From Poriferisodalis sp022821985 (lineage in GTDB: Bacteria > Actinomycetota > Acidimicrobiia > Acidimicrobiales > Poriferisodalaceae): a stretch of 64,000 bases of DNA. Positions 25,609-34,634 of the stretch are shown piece by piece (positions within the stretch are counted from its first letter, which is position 1; every line of letters starts with the position of its first letter). The position numbers were made by a program, and so were the translations under genes. The stretch lies in contig NZ_OZ244781.1 in assembly GCF_965219595.1 (NCBI RefSeq), positions 1,488,001-1,552,000 of the forward strand, read 5' to 3'. The notes beneath the pieces were generated by a model, which worked only from the letters and a program-made list of their open reading frames with translations, had not been told where the DNA came from and made no database searches.

Positions 25609-27188
25609 CAGTGGCGGAACTGCCGCTCGCCGGTGAACAGCATGGCGAGGCCGAGCTCGTCGGCCTTGGCAATCACGTCGTCGTCTCGCAGGGCGCCGCC
25701 AGGCTGCACCACCACGGCCACGCCGGCCTCAGCCGCGGCCTCCACACCGTCGCCGAAGGGGTAGAACGCATCGCTGGCGCACGCGCCGCCTGCAGCCCGC
25801 CCGTCGGCTTTCGCGGCGGCGAGCTGGCCTGACTCCACCCGGTTCTGCTGGCCGGCTCCGATGCCCCATGCCGTGCGGTCGCGCGCCAGCACGATCGCGT
25901 TCGACATCACATGCCCGCAGACGCGCCAGGCGAAGCGGGCATCGGCCAGCTCGCTCGCCGTGGGCTTGCGCTGGGTGACCACCTGCCAATCCTCGGGTGC
26001 TGAAGCGAACGTGTGGGGCGACTGCACCAGCCATCCGCCGTTGATCTGCCGCAATGACAGGCTGGCCTCGTCGGGCCGTGGCGCCTCCAGCACGCGGGTG
26101 TTGCGCCGCTTGGCCTCGAGACGCTCCACCACGCCGTCCTCGTAGCCGGGCGCGATGATCAAGTCGGCCTGGGCCGCTGCCTCGATGCGCTCGACCGTGT
26201 CGAGGTCGACGATCTTGTTGAACGCCACGATCCCGCCGAAGGCAGATCGGGCATCGCAGTCGTACGCCCGCTGGTACACGTCGGCGAGATCGTCGCCGGC
26301 CGCCGCGCCGCACGGGTTGGCGTGCTTGACAATCACGACCGCCGAAGAGCGCTCAGCATCGCCAAGGTCATACACGATCCGCCACGCAGCGTCGGCATCG
26401 AAGAAGTTCAGGTAGCTCAGCGCCAGCCCGCTGTGCTGGTAGGCGTGATCCCACCAGGTCAGCTCGCCGACCGGCCGGTAGCGGGCCCCGAGATGGTGCG
26501 GATTCTCGCCGTAGCGGCATTCGTCCACCCGTTCCAGCGCCAGGTGCACGGTCGGCGGCAGGGGAGCGGGCTCGGGTGACTCGCCGGTGCCCGCCGCTTC
26601 GGTCTCGCTGCCGGCCGGCTCGTCCAGCCAGCTCACGATGGCCGCGTCATAGGCAGCCGTATGGGCGAAGGCGGCCCGCGCCAGCCGCCGCCGCGTTGCC
26701 GCGCTCAGCCCACCAGCACCCGACGCGGCCGACGCCGCCAGCTCGTCCAGCACCGCCTCGTAGTCGGCCGGGTCCACCACCACACCCACGCCGCCGCTCT
26801 CGTCGCCGTGATTCTTGGCAGCAGCCCGCACCATCGCCGGCCCGCCGATGTCGATCAGCTCAGGACCGGGGTCGGACCGGAACGGGTACAGGTTGCACAC
26901 CACCAGGTCGATGGCCGCAATGCCGTGCTCATCGAGCGACGCCAGGTGCGCCGGCTTCGACCGGTCCGCCAGGATCCCGCCGTGGATGCGCGGGTGCAGC
27001 GTCTTCACCCGGCCGTCCAGCATCTCAGGGCTGCCGGTGACGTCTTCCACCGCCAGCACTGGCACCCCCGCCTCGGCCAGCGCTGCGGCCGTGCCGCCGC
27101 TCGAGACGATCTCCCACCCGAGGCTCGACAGCCGGGTCGCGAAGTCGATCACGCCCGTCTTGTCCCACACCGAGATCAACGCCCTCAT
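25608..27188 (-). CDS. purH: AICAR formyltransferase/IMP cyclohydrolase
   Basis: The last two steps of purine synthesis: formylation of AICAR with 10-formyl-THF and closure to IMP. The 526-residue protein has the cyclohydrolase domain (MRALISVWDKTGVIDFA, VKTLHPRIHGGILADRS) and the transformylase domain (RYGENPHHLGARY, VKHANPCGAAAG, SDAFYPFGDGVE). The ATG at 27186-27188 overlaps the purN stop as ATGA. The linker at about 205-220 is Glu/Pro/Ala-rich. Confidence 0.97.
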   Translation of the reverse strand: MRALISVWDKTGVIDFATRLSSLGWEIVSSGGTAAALAEAGVPVLAVEDVTGSPEMLDGRVKTLHPRIHGGILADRSKPAHLASLDEHGIAAIDLVVCNLYPFRSDPGPELIDIGGPAMVRAAAKNHGDESGGVGVVVDPADYEAVLDELAASAASGAGGLSAATRRRLARAAFAHTAAYDAAIVSWLDEPAGSETEAAGTGESPEPAPLPPTVHLALERVDECRYGENPHHLGARYRPVGELTWWDHAYQHSGLALSYLNFFDADAAWRIVYDLGDAERSSAVVIVKHANPCGAAAGDDLADVYQRAYDCDARSAFGGIVAFNKIVDLDTVERIEAAAQADLIIAPGYEDGVVERLEAKRRNTRVLEAPRPDEASLSLRQINGGWLVQSPHTFASAPEDWQVVTQRKPTASELADARFAWRVCGHVMSNAIVLARDRTAWGIGAGQQNRVESGQLAAAKADGRAAGGACASDAFYPFGDGVEAAAEAGVAVVVQPGGALRDDDVIAKADELGLAMLFTGERQFRH

Positions 27189-27841
27189 CGGGTCTGTCCT
27201 TCCTGCCTGCATTCGAGTTCGACTTCCCGCAGGCCCATCGCGTCCTCGCCGGCGCAGCGCTCCAGGAATGCCGCAATCGTGGCCGGGTAGAGCTCGCGTT
27301 CCACCGCTTTGATGCGCTCGTGCAGCGTGGCCTCGTCGTCGCCCGCCAGCACCGGCACTGCTTGCTGCGCCAGCACCGGGCCGGCGTCCACTTCGGGAAT
27401 CGCCACGTGCACGGTGCAGCCCGACTCGGCGGCCCCCGCATCCAGCGCGTCACGCACCGCGTGCCAGCCCGGGAACGCCGGCAGCAGCGACGGGTGCGTG
27501 TTCAGCACCCGCCCCCGGTAGCGCCCGTCGCTCCATGCGAAGAACGACCCGTCCAGCACCGTGCCGAAGCCGGCCATCGCCACCACGTCCACACCTCGAC
27601 CGCCGAGCACGGCAGCCAGCTCGCAGCTGTAACCCTGCCGGTCGAAGCGCCGCTGCCCTGGGACACTGCCCCCGCCCATCCAGTCCGAACGCGCCACCAG
27701 CACCGTCTCGAGCCCCGCATCGGCAGCAATTCCCAGCCCTCGGCACGGCCGATCGGCCCCCACCAGGTCCACTGGCAGCTCCACGCCGAGCATCGCTTCG
27801 AGGATGGATCCGGTTCCCGAGACCAGTACCGCCAGCCGCAC
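27185..27841 (-). CDS. purN: Phosphoribosylglycinamide formyltransferase
   Basis: GAR transformylase, 218 residues, uses 10-formyl-THF for the third step of purine synthesis. It begins MRLAVLVSGTGSILEAML, and the catalytic set N114, H116 and D152 is present (NTHPSLLPAFPGW and TVHVAIPEVDAGPVL). The GTG at 27839-27841 is chosen as the conserved start. It is coupled to purH by ATGA. The usual GSGSN is GTGSI here, and the phosphate loop is otherwise normal. Confidence 0.95.
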   Translation of the reverse strand: MRLAVLVSGTGSILEAMLGVELPVDLVGADRPCRGLGIAADAGLETVLVARSDWMGGGSVPGQRRFDRQGYSCELAAVLGGRGVDVVAMAGFGTVLDGSFFAWSDGRYRGRVLNTHPSLLPAFPGWHAVRDALDAGAAESGCTVHVAIPEVDAGPVLAQQAVPVLAGDDEATLHERIKAVERELYPATIAAFLERCAGEDAMGLREVELECRQEGQTR

Positions 27842-27924
27842 GGCGCCGAACCTACGCGCCCCGCGCTCCGGCGGCGCGGTACGCCGGCTGCGGCGCCTGC
27901 GCTCCCCAGTAGCCTCAGCGCCGT

Positions 27925-30900
27925 ATGCGCCCGCCCGAGGACATGCCACCCCCGTCGTCTGGGCCACCAGGCGGGCCCCAGGGTCCCCAAGGCCCCGGCG
28001 GCCCTCAAGGCCCCCAAGGTCCCGGCGGCCCCCGGCGGGTGCCGCGCCGCCCACGCGGACTCACCCGCTTCCGCCTGATCATCGGCATCGTCGTCGCGGC
28101 CGGCCTCATCCTGCTGTTCTCGATCCGGGGTCTCGCCGGCTTCTGGACCGACTACCTGTGGTTCGACAGCCTGGGCTACGCCTCGGTGTGGTGGAAGGTG
28201 CTGTGGGCCAAGATCGGCCTCGGCCTGCTGTTCACGGCGATCTTCTTCGTCCTGCTGTGGGTGAACCTGTTCATCGCCGAGCGTCTGGCCGCACGCGCCA
28301 CGCCGACGGGCCCGGCCGAGGACATCGCCGCCCGCTGGCACCAGATCTCCCGTCGTCGCCGCGCCCTCATCCGCATCGGCGTCTCGCTGGTGCTCGCCTT
28401 CATGGTCGGCACGGGCGTCTCGGGCCAGTGGGAGTCGTGGCTGTTCTTCATCAACGCCACCGACTTCGGCCTCACCGATCCCCAGTTCGGCCGCGACATC
28501 GGCTTCTACGTCTTCCGCCTGCCGTTCTTCAACTTCCTCGTCGGCTGGGCATTTGCCGCCGTCCTGGTCACGTTCATCTTCACCACCATCTGGCACTACC
28601 TGAACGGCGCGATCCGGGTGCAAGCCCCTGCCGGCAGCCGGGTGCAGCCGCAGGTGAAGGCGCACCTGTCGCTGCTGCTGGGCCTGCTGGCGCTCATCAA
28701 GGCGGTGGGCTACTACTTCGACCAGTTCGAGCTCACACTGTCCACCCGGGGCTTCGTCGACGGCGCCACCTACACCGACGTGAACGCCCAGCTGCCGGTG
28801 CTGCGGCTGCTCATGGTGATCAGCCTGTTCAGCTTCCTGCTGCTGGTGGTGAACATCTGGCGGCGGGGCTTCACCTATCCGGTGATCGCGGTGGCGCTGT
28901 GGGTGGTGATCGCCGGGCTGGCGGGCGCCGCGTACCCCGCCATCGTGCAGCGCTTCCAGGTGGAACCCTCGGAGTCGACCCGCGAGGCGCCCTACATCGA
29001 GCGCAACATCGAGATGACCCGCATCGCGCTCGGGCTCGACAACGTGTCGCCCCGCGAGTTCAACTACGAACCCGGGTTGACTGCCGAAGACATCGAGAAC
29101 AACTTCGACACGGTGCGCAACGTGCGGCTGCTCGATCCCGCCGTCATGCAGGACACGTTCCAGCAGACCCAGGGCATCAAGAGCTTCTACGACTTCCGCG
29201 ACATCGATGTCGACCGCTACGAGATCGACGGCCAGGTCACCCAGATCGTGCTGGCGGCCCGTGAGCTGCGGCCCACCGAGCTGCCCACCGACACGTGGGA
29301 GACCGAGCACGTCGCCTACACCCACGGCTACGGCGTGGCGGCAGCGCCGGCCAACGGGGTCGACGCCAACGGCCGCCCGGCATACGCGCTGGGCGACATC
29401 CCGAATGTGATCACTCCGGGCGCGGAGGCCCTCGAGCTCGACGAGCCGGGCCTGTACGTGGGCGAGGACCTGCACGGCTACGCCATCGTGGGCGCCCAGC
29501 GTGCCGAGGTCGACTTCCAGGACGACGACGACCGCACCGAGACCACCCGCTACGACGGCGCAGACGGCGTGGGCATCGGCGGCTTCTTCCGGCGCCTGGC
29601 GTTCGCGGTGCGCTTCGCCGAGCCGAACCTGCTGGTGTCGGGCGAGATCCAGGGCGAGAGCCGGATTCTCTACAACCGCGACATCCAGCAGCGGGTGAGC
29701 CTGTTGGCCCCGTTCCTGTCGTATGACAACGACCCCTATCCCGTGGTGATCGACGGGAAGGTGAAGTGGGTGCTCGACGCCTACACCACCACCACGCAGT
29801 TCCCGTACGCGCAGCGCACCAATTCGCGGGCGGCCACGCTGGGCAGCGATCTGCGAGACCCGCATAACTATGTGCGCAACTCGGTGAAGGCCGTGGTGGA
29901 CGCCCACGACGGCACGGTCACGTTCTACGTGGTCGACCGCAGCGACCCGATCGTGCAGTCCTACATCAAGCAGTTCCCGGCGCTGTTCGCCGAGGAAGAC
30001 CCGCCCGCCGAGCTGCAGGAGCACTTCCGCTATCCCGAGGACCTGTTCCGGGTGCAGACCGATGCGTGGGGCCGGTACCGCCTCGATGACCCGTCGGAGT
30101 TCTACGACGCGGCCGGTGCGTGGGCGGTGGCGCAGGATCCGGGCGACTCGATCGGCCAGACCACGGTGGAGACCGTGCGCGACGAGACGACCGGGCAGGT
30201 GATCGCCACGGTCGAGGCCAGGATCTCGCCGCAGTACCTGCTGTTCCGATTGCCGGGCGACGATGCTCCGTCGTTCGTGATCTTCCGGCCGTTCGTGCCG
30301 TTCTCCGAGGATGACTCCAGGAAGAATCTCGAGGGCTTCATGGTGGTCCACAACGATCCGGACCGGTATGGCCAGATCGAGGTGTTCGAGATCCGCTCGG
30401 ATCAGCCGATCGACGGTCCGGCGCTGTTCAACTCGAACATCCAGACCGAGGAGGAGATCTCCGAGCGGCTGACGCTGCTGAACCAGAACGGCTCGGTGGT
30501 GCGACCCGGCAACCTGCTGCTGATCCCGGTGGAGAACTCGCTGCTGTACGTGCGGCCGCTGTTCATCGCGGCCACTGGGCCAACGGCGGTGCCCGAGCTG
30601 CAGCTGGTGATTGCGGGCATCGGCTCGAACGTGGTGATCTCCGAGACGTTCGAAGGGGCGCTCGAGAAGGCAATCGGTGCCAGCATCGATATCGGCAACG
30701 GCACCGTGCGCCTGCCCGATGAGCCCGAAGCGCCCGACGACACCGAAGACGAACCGGCAGCTGCCGCGCCCGACGACGAAGCCGACGAGCCCGACACGAC
30801 GCCGGACACCGACGATGTGGGCAACCTGCTCGAACGTGCCGCAAGGGCCTTCGAGCGAGCCGACGCCGCACTGCGAGAAGGCGACCTGGCCGCCTACCAA

Positions 30901-30972
30901 GAGGCAGTCGACGAAGCCGAGCGCCTGATAGCCAGAGCCGCCCGAATCCTCCAACAAGCCGCCACCGGCTAG
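27925..30972 (+). CDS. UPF0182 membrane protein with collagen-like N-terminus
   Basis: A 1015-residue protein of the UPF0182 family, whose function is unknown. The first 45 residues are Gly/Pro/Gln repeats (GPQGPQGPGGPQGPQGPGGP), then an Arg-rich stretch and about seven membrane helices to residue 340. A large extracellular domain follows (YFDFRDIDVDRYEIDG, NYVRNSVKAVVDAHDGTVTFYV). The end is an acidic linker (D/E/P-rich, near 930-965) and a helical tail of Ala/Arg/Glu. It is divergent from purN with an 83-bp gap. The stem-loop at 30992-31007 follows its stop. Confidence 0.92.
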   Translation: MRPPEDMPPPSSGPPGGPQGPQGPGGPQGPQGPGGPRRVPRRPRGLTRFRLIIGIVVAAGLILLFSIRGLAGFWTDYLWFDSLGYASVWWKVLWAKIGLGLLFTAIFFVLLWVNLFIAERLAARATPTGPAEDIAARWHQISRRRRALIRIGVSLVLAFMVGTGVSGQWESWLFFINATDFGLTDPQFGRDIGFYVFRLPFFNFLVGWAFAAVLVTFIFTTIWHYLNGAIRVQAPAGSRVQPQVKAHLSLLLGLLALIKAVGYYFDQFELTLSTRGFVDGATYTDVNAQLPVLRLLMVISLFSFLLLVVNIWRRGFTYPVIAVALWVVIAGLAGAAYPAIVQRFQVEPSESTREAPYIERNIEMTRIALGLDNVSPREFNYEPGLTAEDIENNFDTVRNVRLLDPAVMQDTFQQTQGIKSFYDFRDIDVDRYEIDGQVTQIVLAARELRPTELPTDTWETEHVAYTHGYGVAAAPANGVDANGRPAYALGDIPNVITPGAEALELDEPGLYVGEDLHGYAIVGAQRAEVDFQDDDDRTETTRYDGADGVGIGGFFRRLAFAVRFAEPNLLVSGEIQGESRILYNRDIQQRVSLLAPFLSYDNDPYPVVIDGKVKWVLDAYTTTTQFPYAQRTNSRAATLGSDLRDPHNYVRNSVKAVVDAHDGTVTFYVVDRSDPIVQSYIKQFPALFAEEDPPAELQEHFRYPEDLFRVQTDAWGRYRLDDPSEFYDAAGAWAVAQDPGDSIGQTTVETVRDETTGQVIATVEARISPQYLLFRLPGDDAPSFVIFRPFVPFSEDDSRKNLEGFMVVHNDPDRYGQIEVFEIRSDQPIDGPALFNSNIQTEEEISERLTLLNQNGSVVRPGNLLLIPVENSLLYVRPLFIAATGPTAVPELQLVIAGIGSNVVISETFEGALEKAIGASIDIGNGTVRLPDEPEAPDDTEDEPAAAAPDDEADEPDTTPDTDDVGNLLERAARAFERADAALREGDLAAYQEAVDEAERLIARAARILQQAATG

Positions 30973-31008
30973 CCCCGCACGCCGCCGCTGATAGGGCTTC
31001 GACCCTAG

Positions 31009-31296
31009 TCAGGAGGCGCGTGCTACAAGCCGAATGTCGGCATCGAGGGCGTCAGCGATCCGCTGAAGCGTGCGCGCCGTCGGGCTCGTGGAGCCGCGTT
31101 CGATCCTGCTGATGTCGGCTTGATTCACACCGCAGCGTTCAGCTAGCTGGCCTTGGGTCAAGCCGTGCTTCTCACGCAGATCCACGACCTGCATCGCGAT
31201 CTTGTACGCCCGCGCGAACACCTCGCCCTGGGCTGCGACCTCAGGGGCAAGTCGTGCCCGGCGTGCTGAGACGACCTCTTCGTAGGGAAGTGACAT
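31009..31296 (-). CDS. XRE-type helix-turn-helix antitoxin-like protein
   Basis: The 95-residue protein ends with a helix-turn-helix (LREKHGLTQGQLAERCGVNQADISRIERGSTSPTARTLQRIADAL). Its size and layout are typical of HigA-like antitoxins. It is convergent with the UPF0182 gene and no toxin is present on its upstream side, where tRNA-fMet lies. The ATG at 31294-31296 is used; GAGGAGGG lies 11 nt before it. Confidence 0.8.
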   Translation of the reverse strand: MSLPYEEVVSARRARLAPEVAAQGEVFARAYKIAMQVVDLREKHGLTQGQLAERCGVNQADISRIERGSTSPTARTLQRIADALDADIRLVARAS

Positions 31297-31316
31297 AGGT
31301 AGGCCATCCCTCCTCA

Positions 31317-31350
31317 ACCCATTATGGGGAATTCACCATAGGAGTTGCCA
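31317..31350 (-). promoter_or_regulatory. Candidate promoter of the XRE gene with overlapping inverted repeat
   Basis: On the minus strand TTGGCA (31345-31350) is 19 bp from CATAAT (31320-31325), a longer than ideal spacing. CCCA/TGGG (31317-31320 and 31324-31327) forms a short inverted repeat over the -10 element, as an autoregulator would need. Confidence 0.35.
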
Positions 31351-31409
31351 ATGGGAGAACCGCGACCTTGCTGGCGTCGGGAGGCCACTGGTAGGGTTAT
31401 CGCTCTCGC

Positions 31410-31486
31410 CGCGGGGTGGAGCAGTCTGGAAGCTCGTCGGGCTCATAACCCGAAGGTCGCAGGTTCAAATCCTGCCCCCGCCACCA
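31410..31486 (+). tRNA. Initiator tRNA-fMet(CAT), CCA encoded
   Basis: The 77-nt gene folds as a cloverleaf with anticodon CAT. The D-arm reads GTGGAGCAG...GGAAGCTC, the anticodon stem has the three G-C pairs of initiators (CGGG CTCATAA CCCG), and the T-arm is GCAGG TTCAAAT CCTGC. Position 1 (C) and position 72 (C) do not pair, as is expected of initiators. CCA is encoded. Its 3' half is part of a 37-bp direct repeat that bounds an island. Confidence 0.96.
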
Positions 31487-31492
31487 AGGGGT
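31456..31492. repeat. Left copy (attL) of a 37-bp perfect direct repeat
   Basis: Starts in the T-arm side of tRNA-fMet and runs through the encoded CCA and 6 nt beyond. An identical 37-bp copy lies at 34547-34583. This is the standard footprint of site-specific integration into a tRNA 3' end. Confidence 0.9.
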
Positions 31493-31493
31493 C

Positions 31494-31531
31494 TTGGCCA
31501 GTGCACCCCATTTGTGTTGGCCAGTTGCACC
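31494..31531. repeat. Pair of short direct repeats next to the island end
   Basis: TTGGCCAGTGCACC (31494-31507) and TTGGCCAGTTGCACC (31517-31531) differ by one base. They sit just inside the left end of the island and resemble repeated end-binding sites of some insertion sequences. Function is inferred only. Confidence 0.4.
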
Positions 31532-31532
31532 G

Positions 31533-31557
31533 AAATCGGGCCATTTTGGCCCGATTT
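31533..31557. terminator. Perfect 11-bp hairpin downstream of tRNA-fMet
   Basis: AAATCGGGCCA pairs with TGGCCCGATTT around a TTT loop, 47 nt after the tRNA 3' end, with TTTT at the 3' edge of the stem. It could terminate tRNA transcription or mark an element end. Confidence 0.6.
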
Positions 31558-31637
31558 TGCGCGTATTGGCCCGTGTTCAGGGCTTGTCTTGCCGGTTCGC
31601 GTTCGTTAGGCGGTGAGGTGCGTGTGGACGCACGCGA

Positions 31638-31669
31638 CGAAGCAGACGGCTTCGTGGCCGTCTGCTTCG
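31638..31669. repeat. Perfect 12-bp inverted repeat downstream of the transposase remnant
   Basis: CGAAGCAGACGG (31638-31649) and CCGTCTGCTTCG (31658-31669) flank an 8-nt loop, 20 nt from the stop of the minus-strand transposase remnant. It may be its terminator. Confidence 0.6.
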
Positions 31670-31688
31670 CTGGCGGGCCGCCGGTCCG

Positions 31689-32372
31689 CTATGGGGGTGG
31701 TCGTGCGCGCGAGTCGGGTGCCTCGCCGGTCGGCGGGCTTGAGGCCGGTTGGTCGGTGTCTTGCCGCGTTTGGGGTGTGTTGTTTGGGGGATGTGCCTTG
31801 TTGGCGGCTCGTCGAGCTTGTTTTGCGGCTGTGAGTTCCGCTTCGAGTTGTGCTTCGCCGTTGCGGGAGAGTTTGAGGTTGTACCAGACGGCTTGTGCGA
31901 GGCACATGATGTGGCGGGCGGCGATGCCCATGATGCGGTTGACCTTCTTGGAGAGGCCGTTCTCGTCTTTGATCTGGGCGAAGATGTTCTCGGCGGGATT
32001 GCGCTGTCCGTAGACCTGGTCGTGCAGCGGTGTGCCCCATGGTGGCCACTGGAAGTAGTCGAGGTCTTCGACGATTGCGGTGATGAGTCCTTGGTGGAGG
32101 ATGCCTTGGGGGAGGTTCTTGAAGATGCTGGTGAGATCCGGCGGCGGCGGGTACAGCGGCTGTTGACTGGGTCCGGCGTTCTGGTCGGGGTCGATGTTGA
32201 GCCGTCCGTCTCGGGTGGGCGACGAGAGCCGCTTGGCGCCGCCTTCGATGTGCGCGTGGACTCGCAGCGCGAGTCGTTGGGCTCGTTCTGTGTAGAACTG
32301 CTGGAGCTCGTCGCCTTTGAGTCCTGGTGGGGGTTTGCGCCAGCTGCGCGGGGTGCAGGCGTTAATCGCCAA
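31689..32372 (-). pseudogene. C-terminal remnant of a DDE-type transposase
   Basis: The 227-residue frame (TTG start at 32372) carries YGQRNPAENIFAQIKDENGLSKKVNRIMGIAARH, followed by an Ala/Leu helix (LAQAVWYNLKLS). This is the Arg-Asn-x-x-Glu region and downstream helix typical of the last part of IS transposases; the Glu would be the third catalytic acid. The two catalytic Asp and the N-terminal part are missing, and the 5' side is replaced by the amidohydrolase. The tail is Pro/Thr/Ala-rich and unlike a transposase. IS family not determined. Confidence 0.7.
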
Positions 32373-32427
32373 TCACCGAAGGCAGGCCAGGGGGCGTGCC
32401 CATATTCGAACTACTACGGTCGACGAC

Positions 32428-33840
32428 ATGGCTGAGAACGCTGCGGTGGTCATCAAGGGAGCCACGATCGTGTCGATGGACGCCGAGATGGGCACGGTCG
32501 TGGGCGACGTGTTGATCCGGGACGGTTCCATCAGCGCGGTCGGGTCGGTCGACGAAGCCACAACACGTGATGCGGAGCGGGTTGACGCTCGCGGGATGAT
32601 CCTCATCCCAGGGCTGGTCGACTGCCACCGTCACGTGTGGCAGCTTCCGCTGCGCAGCGTGACGGCGAACTGGTCGCTCATGGACTATGTGATCGGCATT
32701 CGCACCACGGCCGCCGACGCGTACCGGCCCGAAGATCTCTACATCGCGCAGTTGGCCGGGGCGCTCGACGCGTTGAGCTGCGGCGTCACGACGGTGGCCG
32801 ATTACAGCCACAACATCTTGAGCCCGGCCCACGGCGCGGCCGCATTGCGGGGCCTTTCCGAGTCCGGGATCCGCGCGTGGTGGGGAGCGGGGTTCAACGT
32901 CCCGCCGGGAAGCGCAGACCGCTACGGATCCAATGCCGACCGGGCGGCGCGGCTCGTCGATCTCGCCGCCGCGGCGGCCGACCATCCGCTCATCACGATG
33001 GGCATCTGCCCCGAGGAGTTCGGTATAGCGCGGCCCGTCGACGTGCCCGATCAATACGAGTTCGCCCGATCCAATGGGCTGCGCATCATGCATCACGTCA
33101 ACAGCACCGCCGGCGGCCACGAGGTGGGCAACCACCTCGGTCCCCGGGGGTTGCTTGGCCCTGATGTCTTGCTCGTCCACATGAACTTCAGCACCGACGA
33201 AGAGTGGGAGACCGTCGCGGCCTCCGGTGCGTCGGTGGTCTTCACCCCCGAGACCGAACTCCAGATGGGCATGGGCATGTCGTCAACCGAGAAGGTCCGA
33301 TCCGCCGGCATGGCGCCGACGATCGGCACCGACATCGTCTCCAACAACAACGGCGACATGTTCTTCGCGGCCCGGCTCGCGCTCCAGGTCGAACGGGCCC
33401 TGGCCAACGAGGCCCGCATCGCATCCGGCGAGATGTTCAGTGGCACCACGGTTGCGGCCGGCGACGCGCTCGCGTGGATAACCGTCAACGGTGCGCGAGC
33501 GTGCGGCCTCGAGGCAACCGTCGGCCGTATCGCCGTGGGTATGGCTGCCGACCTCGTACTGCTCGACGGCACCGACATCTCGATGAGCGGCTGGACCGGC
33601 GCCGACGCGGCCGGCCACGTCGTGCTTCAAGGCCACCCCGGAGTCGTCGACTCGGTCATGGTCGGTGGCACGTGGCGCAAACGCAGCGGACGACTGACCC
33701 ACGATCTCGAACAGGTACGCGGTCTCGTGACCGACACCGCCCAGTACCTCCGGCAATCGATCGACGACGCCGGCGGATTCCTCAACGCCCAGTCCTTCGA
33801 GGCGATCGCCAACCAGCTCGCCATCATCGAGGGCGAGTAG
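32428..33840 (+). CDS. Amidohydrolase of the ATZ/TRZ (cyclic amidine deaminase) type
   Basis: A 470-residue metal-dependent hydrolase. H67-x-H69 (LVDCHRHVW), a His ligand in MHHVNS, another in VLLVHMNFSTDEEW, and the Asp in IGTDIVSNNNGD match the single-metal set. The family deaminates guanine, 8-oxoguanine, cytosine, S-adenosylhomocysteine or s-triazines. The ATG at 32428 is used. It is followed 18 bp later by a cupin gene; the pair is the only intact cargo of the tRNA-inserted island. Which nitrogen ring it acts on cannot be told. Confidence 0.85.
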   Translation: MAENAAVVIKGATIVSMDAEMGTVVGDVLIRDGSISAVGSVDEATTRDAERVDARGMILIPGLVDCHRHVWQLPLRSVTANWSLMDYVIGIRTTAADAYRPEDLYIAQLAGALDALSCGVTTVADYSHNILSPAHGAAALRGLSESGIRAWWGAGFNVPPGSADRYGSNADRAARLVDLAAAAADHPLITMGICPEEFGIARPVDVPDQYEFARSNGLRIMHHVNSTAGGHEVGNHLGPRGLLGPDVLLVHMNFSTDEEWETVAASGASVVFTPETELQMGMGMSSTEKVRSAGMAPTIGTDIVSNNNGDMFFAARLALQVERALANEARIASGEMFSGTTVAAGDALAWITVNGARACGLEATVGRIAVGMAADLVLLDGTDISMSGWTGADAAGHVVLQGHPGVVDSVMVGGTWRKRSGRLTHDLEQVRGLVTDTAQYLRQSIDDAGGFLNAQSFEAIANQLAIIEGE

Positions 33841-33858
33841 AGCCAGAAAGGTCAGCTC

Positions 33859-34401
33859 ATGCACACGAGACGCGTCGTAACCGGCCACAACGAACAGGGC
33901 AAGGCCGTCTTCACCATCAACGAGGTCGTAGAACCGATCGCGTCCGCCGTCGCCCCCGGGTACGAGTTCCGCCGCATTTGGGGCGCCGACACCATCCCCG
34001 AGTTCCCCGACGCCGGCCAACCACGACCAAGTCACGACTACTTCCCGCCGACCGGCGGGATCCGGTTCGCGACCTTCACCGTGCCGCCGACCCAGGTCGT
34101 CGACCTCGACGACATCGACTTCGAGGCGGCCGCGGCGGAGATGGAGGAGCGCCTGCCCGGCCTGGCCGGCCACATGGAGCCCGACAACCCGGGAATGCAC
34201 ACCACCGCCTCGATCGACTTCGACTACGTCGTGTCGGGTCGCGTCGTGCTCGAACTCGACGACGGAGCGGCCGTCGAACTCGGCCCTGGCGACGCCGTAG
34301 TCCAGAACGGCACCCGGCACGCATGGCGCAACCCATTCGACGAACCCGCGGTCATCGTGGTCACGCTCATCGGCACCACCCACAACGGCCTGCCTGGGTA
34401 A
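33859..34401 (+). CDS. Cupin-domain protein
   Basis: The 180-residue protein has an N-terminal segment (20-110) of unclear fold and a cupin barrel in the second half. Cupin motif 1 is seen as GMHTTASIDFDYVVSGRVVLEL and motif 2 as GPGDAVVQNGTRHAWRNP, with two His and an acidic residue available as metal ligands. It lies 18 bp after the amidohydrolase with its own AAGG site and probably acts on the same substrate. It could be a dioxygenase, isomerase or sensing protein. Confidence 0.85.
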   Translation: MHTRRVVTGHNEQGKAVFTINEVVEPIASAVAPGYEFRRIWGADTIPEFPDAGQPRPSHDYFPPTGGIRFATFTVPPTQVVDLDDIDFEAAAAEMEERLPGLAGHMEPDNPGMHTTASIDFDYVVSGRVVLELDDGAAVELGPGDAVVQNGTRHAWRNPFDEPAVIVVTLIGTTHNGLPG

Positions 34402-34546
34402 CGCTTGGGTAACGGACTTCTCACGATTCGCCGGCACAGCCCGGGACCAGCCGGACCCCCCCTCCGCGGATTCCCGCAGAACTCAGCACAACCCGGCACT
34501 CGACGGGAGCGGACCGCACCGGCGGGCGGGAATTCCTAAACCGTGC

Positions 34547-34583
34547 GTCGCAGGTTCAAATCCTGCCCCCGCCACCAAGGGGT
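34547..34583. repeat. Right copy (attR) of the 37-bp direct repeat
   Basis: Identical over 37 bp to 31456-31492. Bases on both sides differ from the tRNA copy, so the repeat is exact at both ends. Confidence 0.9.
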
Positions 34584-34634
34584 GGGAGTGAGTTGCTGCA
34601 CGTCCCCACCGGGTCACGGCGGGGGAGCGTTGCC

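Larger units (their letters stand above)
31456..34583. mobile_element. tRNA-fMet-inserted island, about 3.1 kb
   Basis: The segment between the direct repeats holds a transposase remnant (minus), an ATZ/TRZ-type amidohydrolase and a cupin (plus), and a dense set of inverted repeats at the left end. No tyrosine or serine recombinase gene is present. The element would therefore be non-autonomous, decayed, or excised by an enzyme encoded elsewhere. The right copy of the repeat is not a working tRNA: only the 3' half is duplicated. Confidence 0.8.

Noticed and set aside
27502..30957. Very long minus-strand open frame opposite UPF0182 (about 1150 codons)
   Set aside because: It is the antisense of a recognisable UPF0182 protein; its His/Gln/Arg-rich composition is the mirror of GC-rich codons.
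31689..32372. Complete transposase gene
   Set aside because: The N-terminal catalytic Asp residues and about half of the protein are missing.
34547..34583. Second tRNA gene
   Set aside because: Only the 3' half of tRNA-fMet is present; no anticodon or D-arm.
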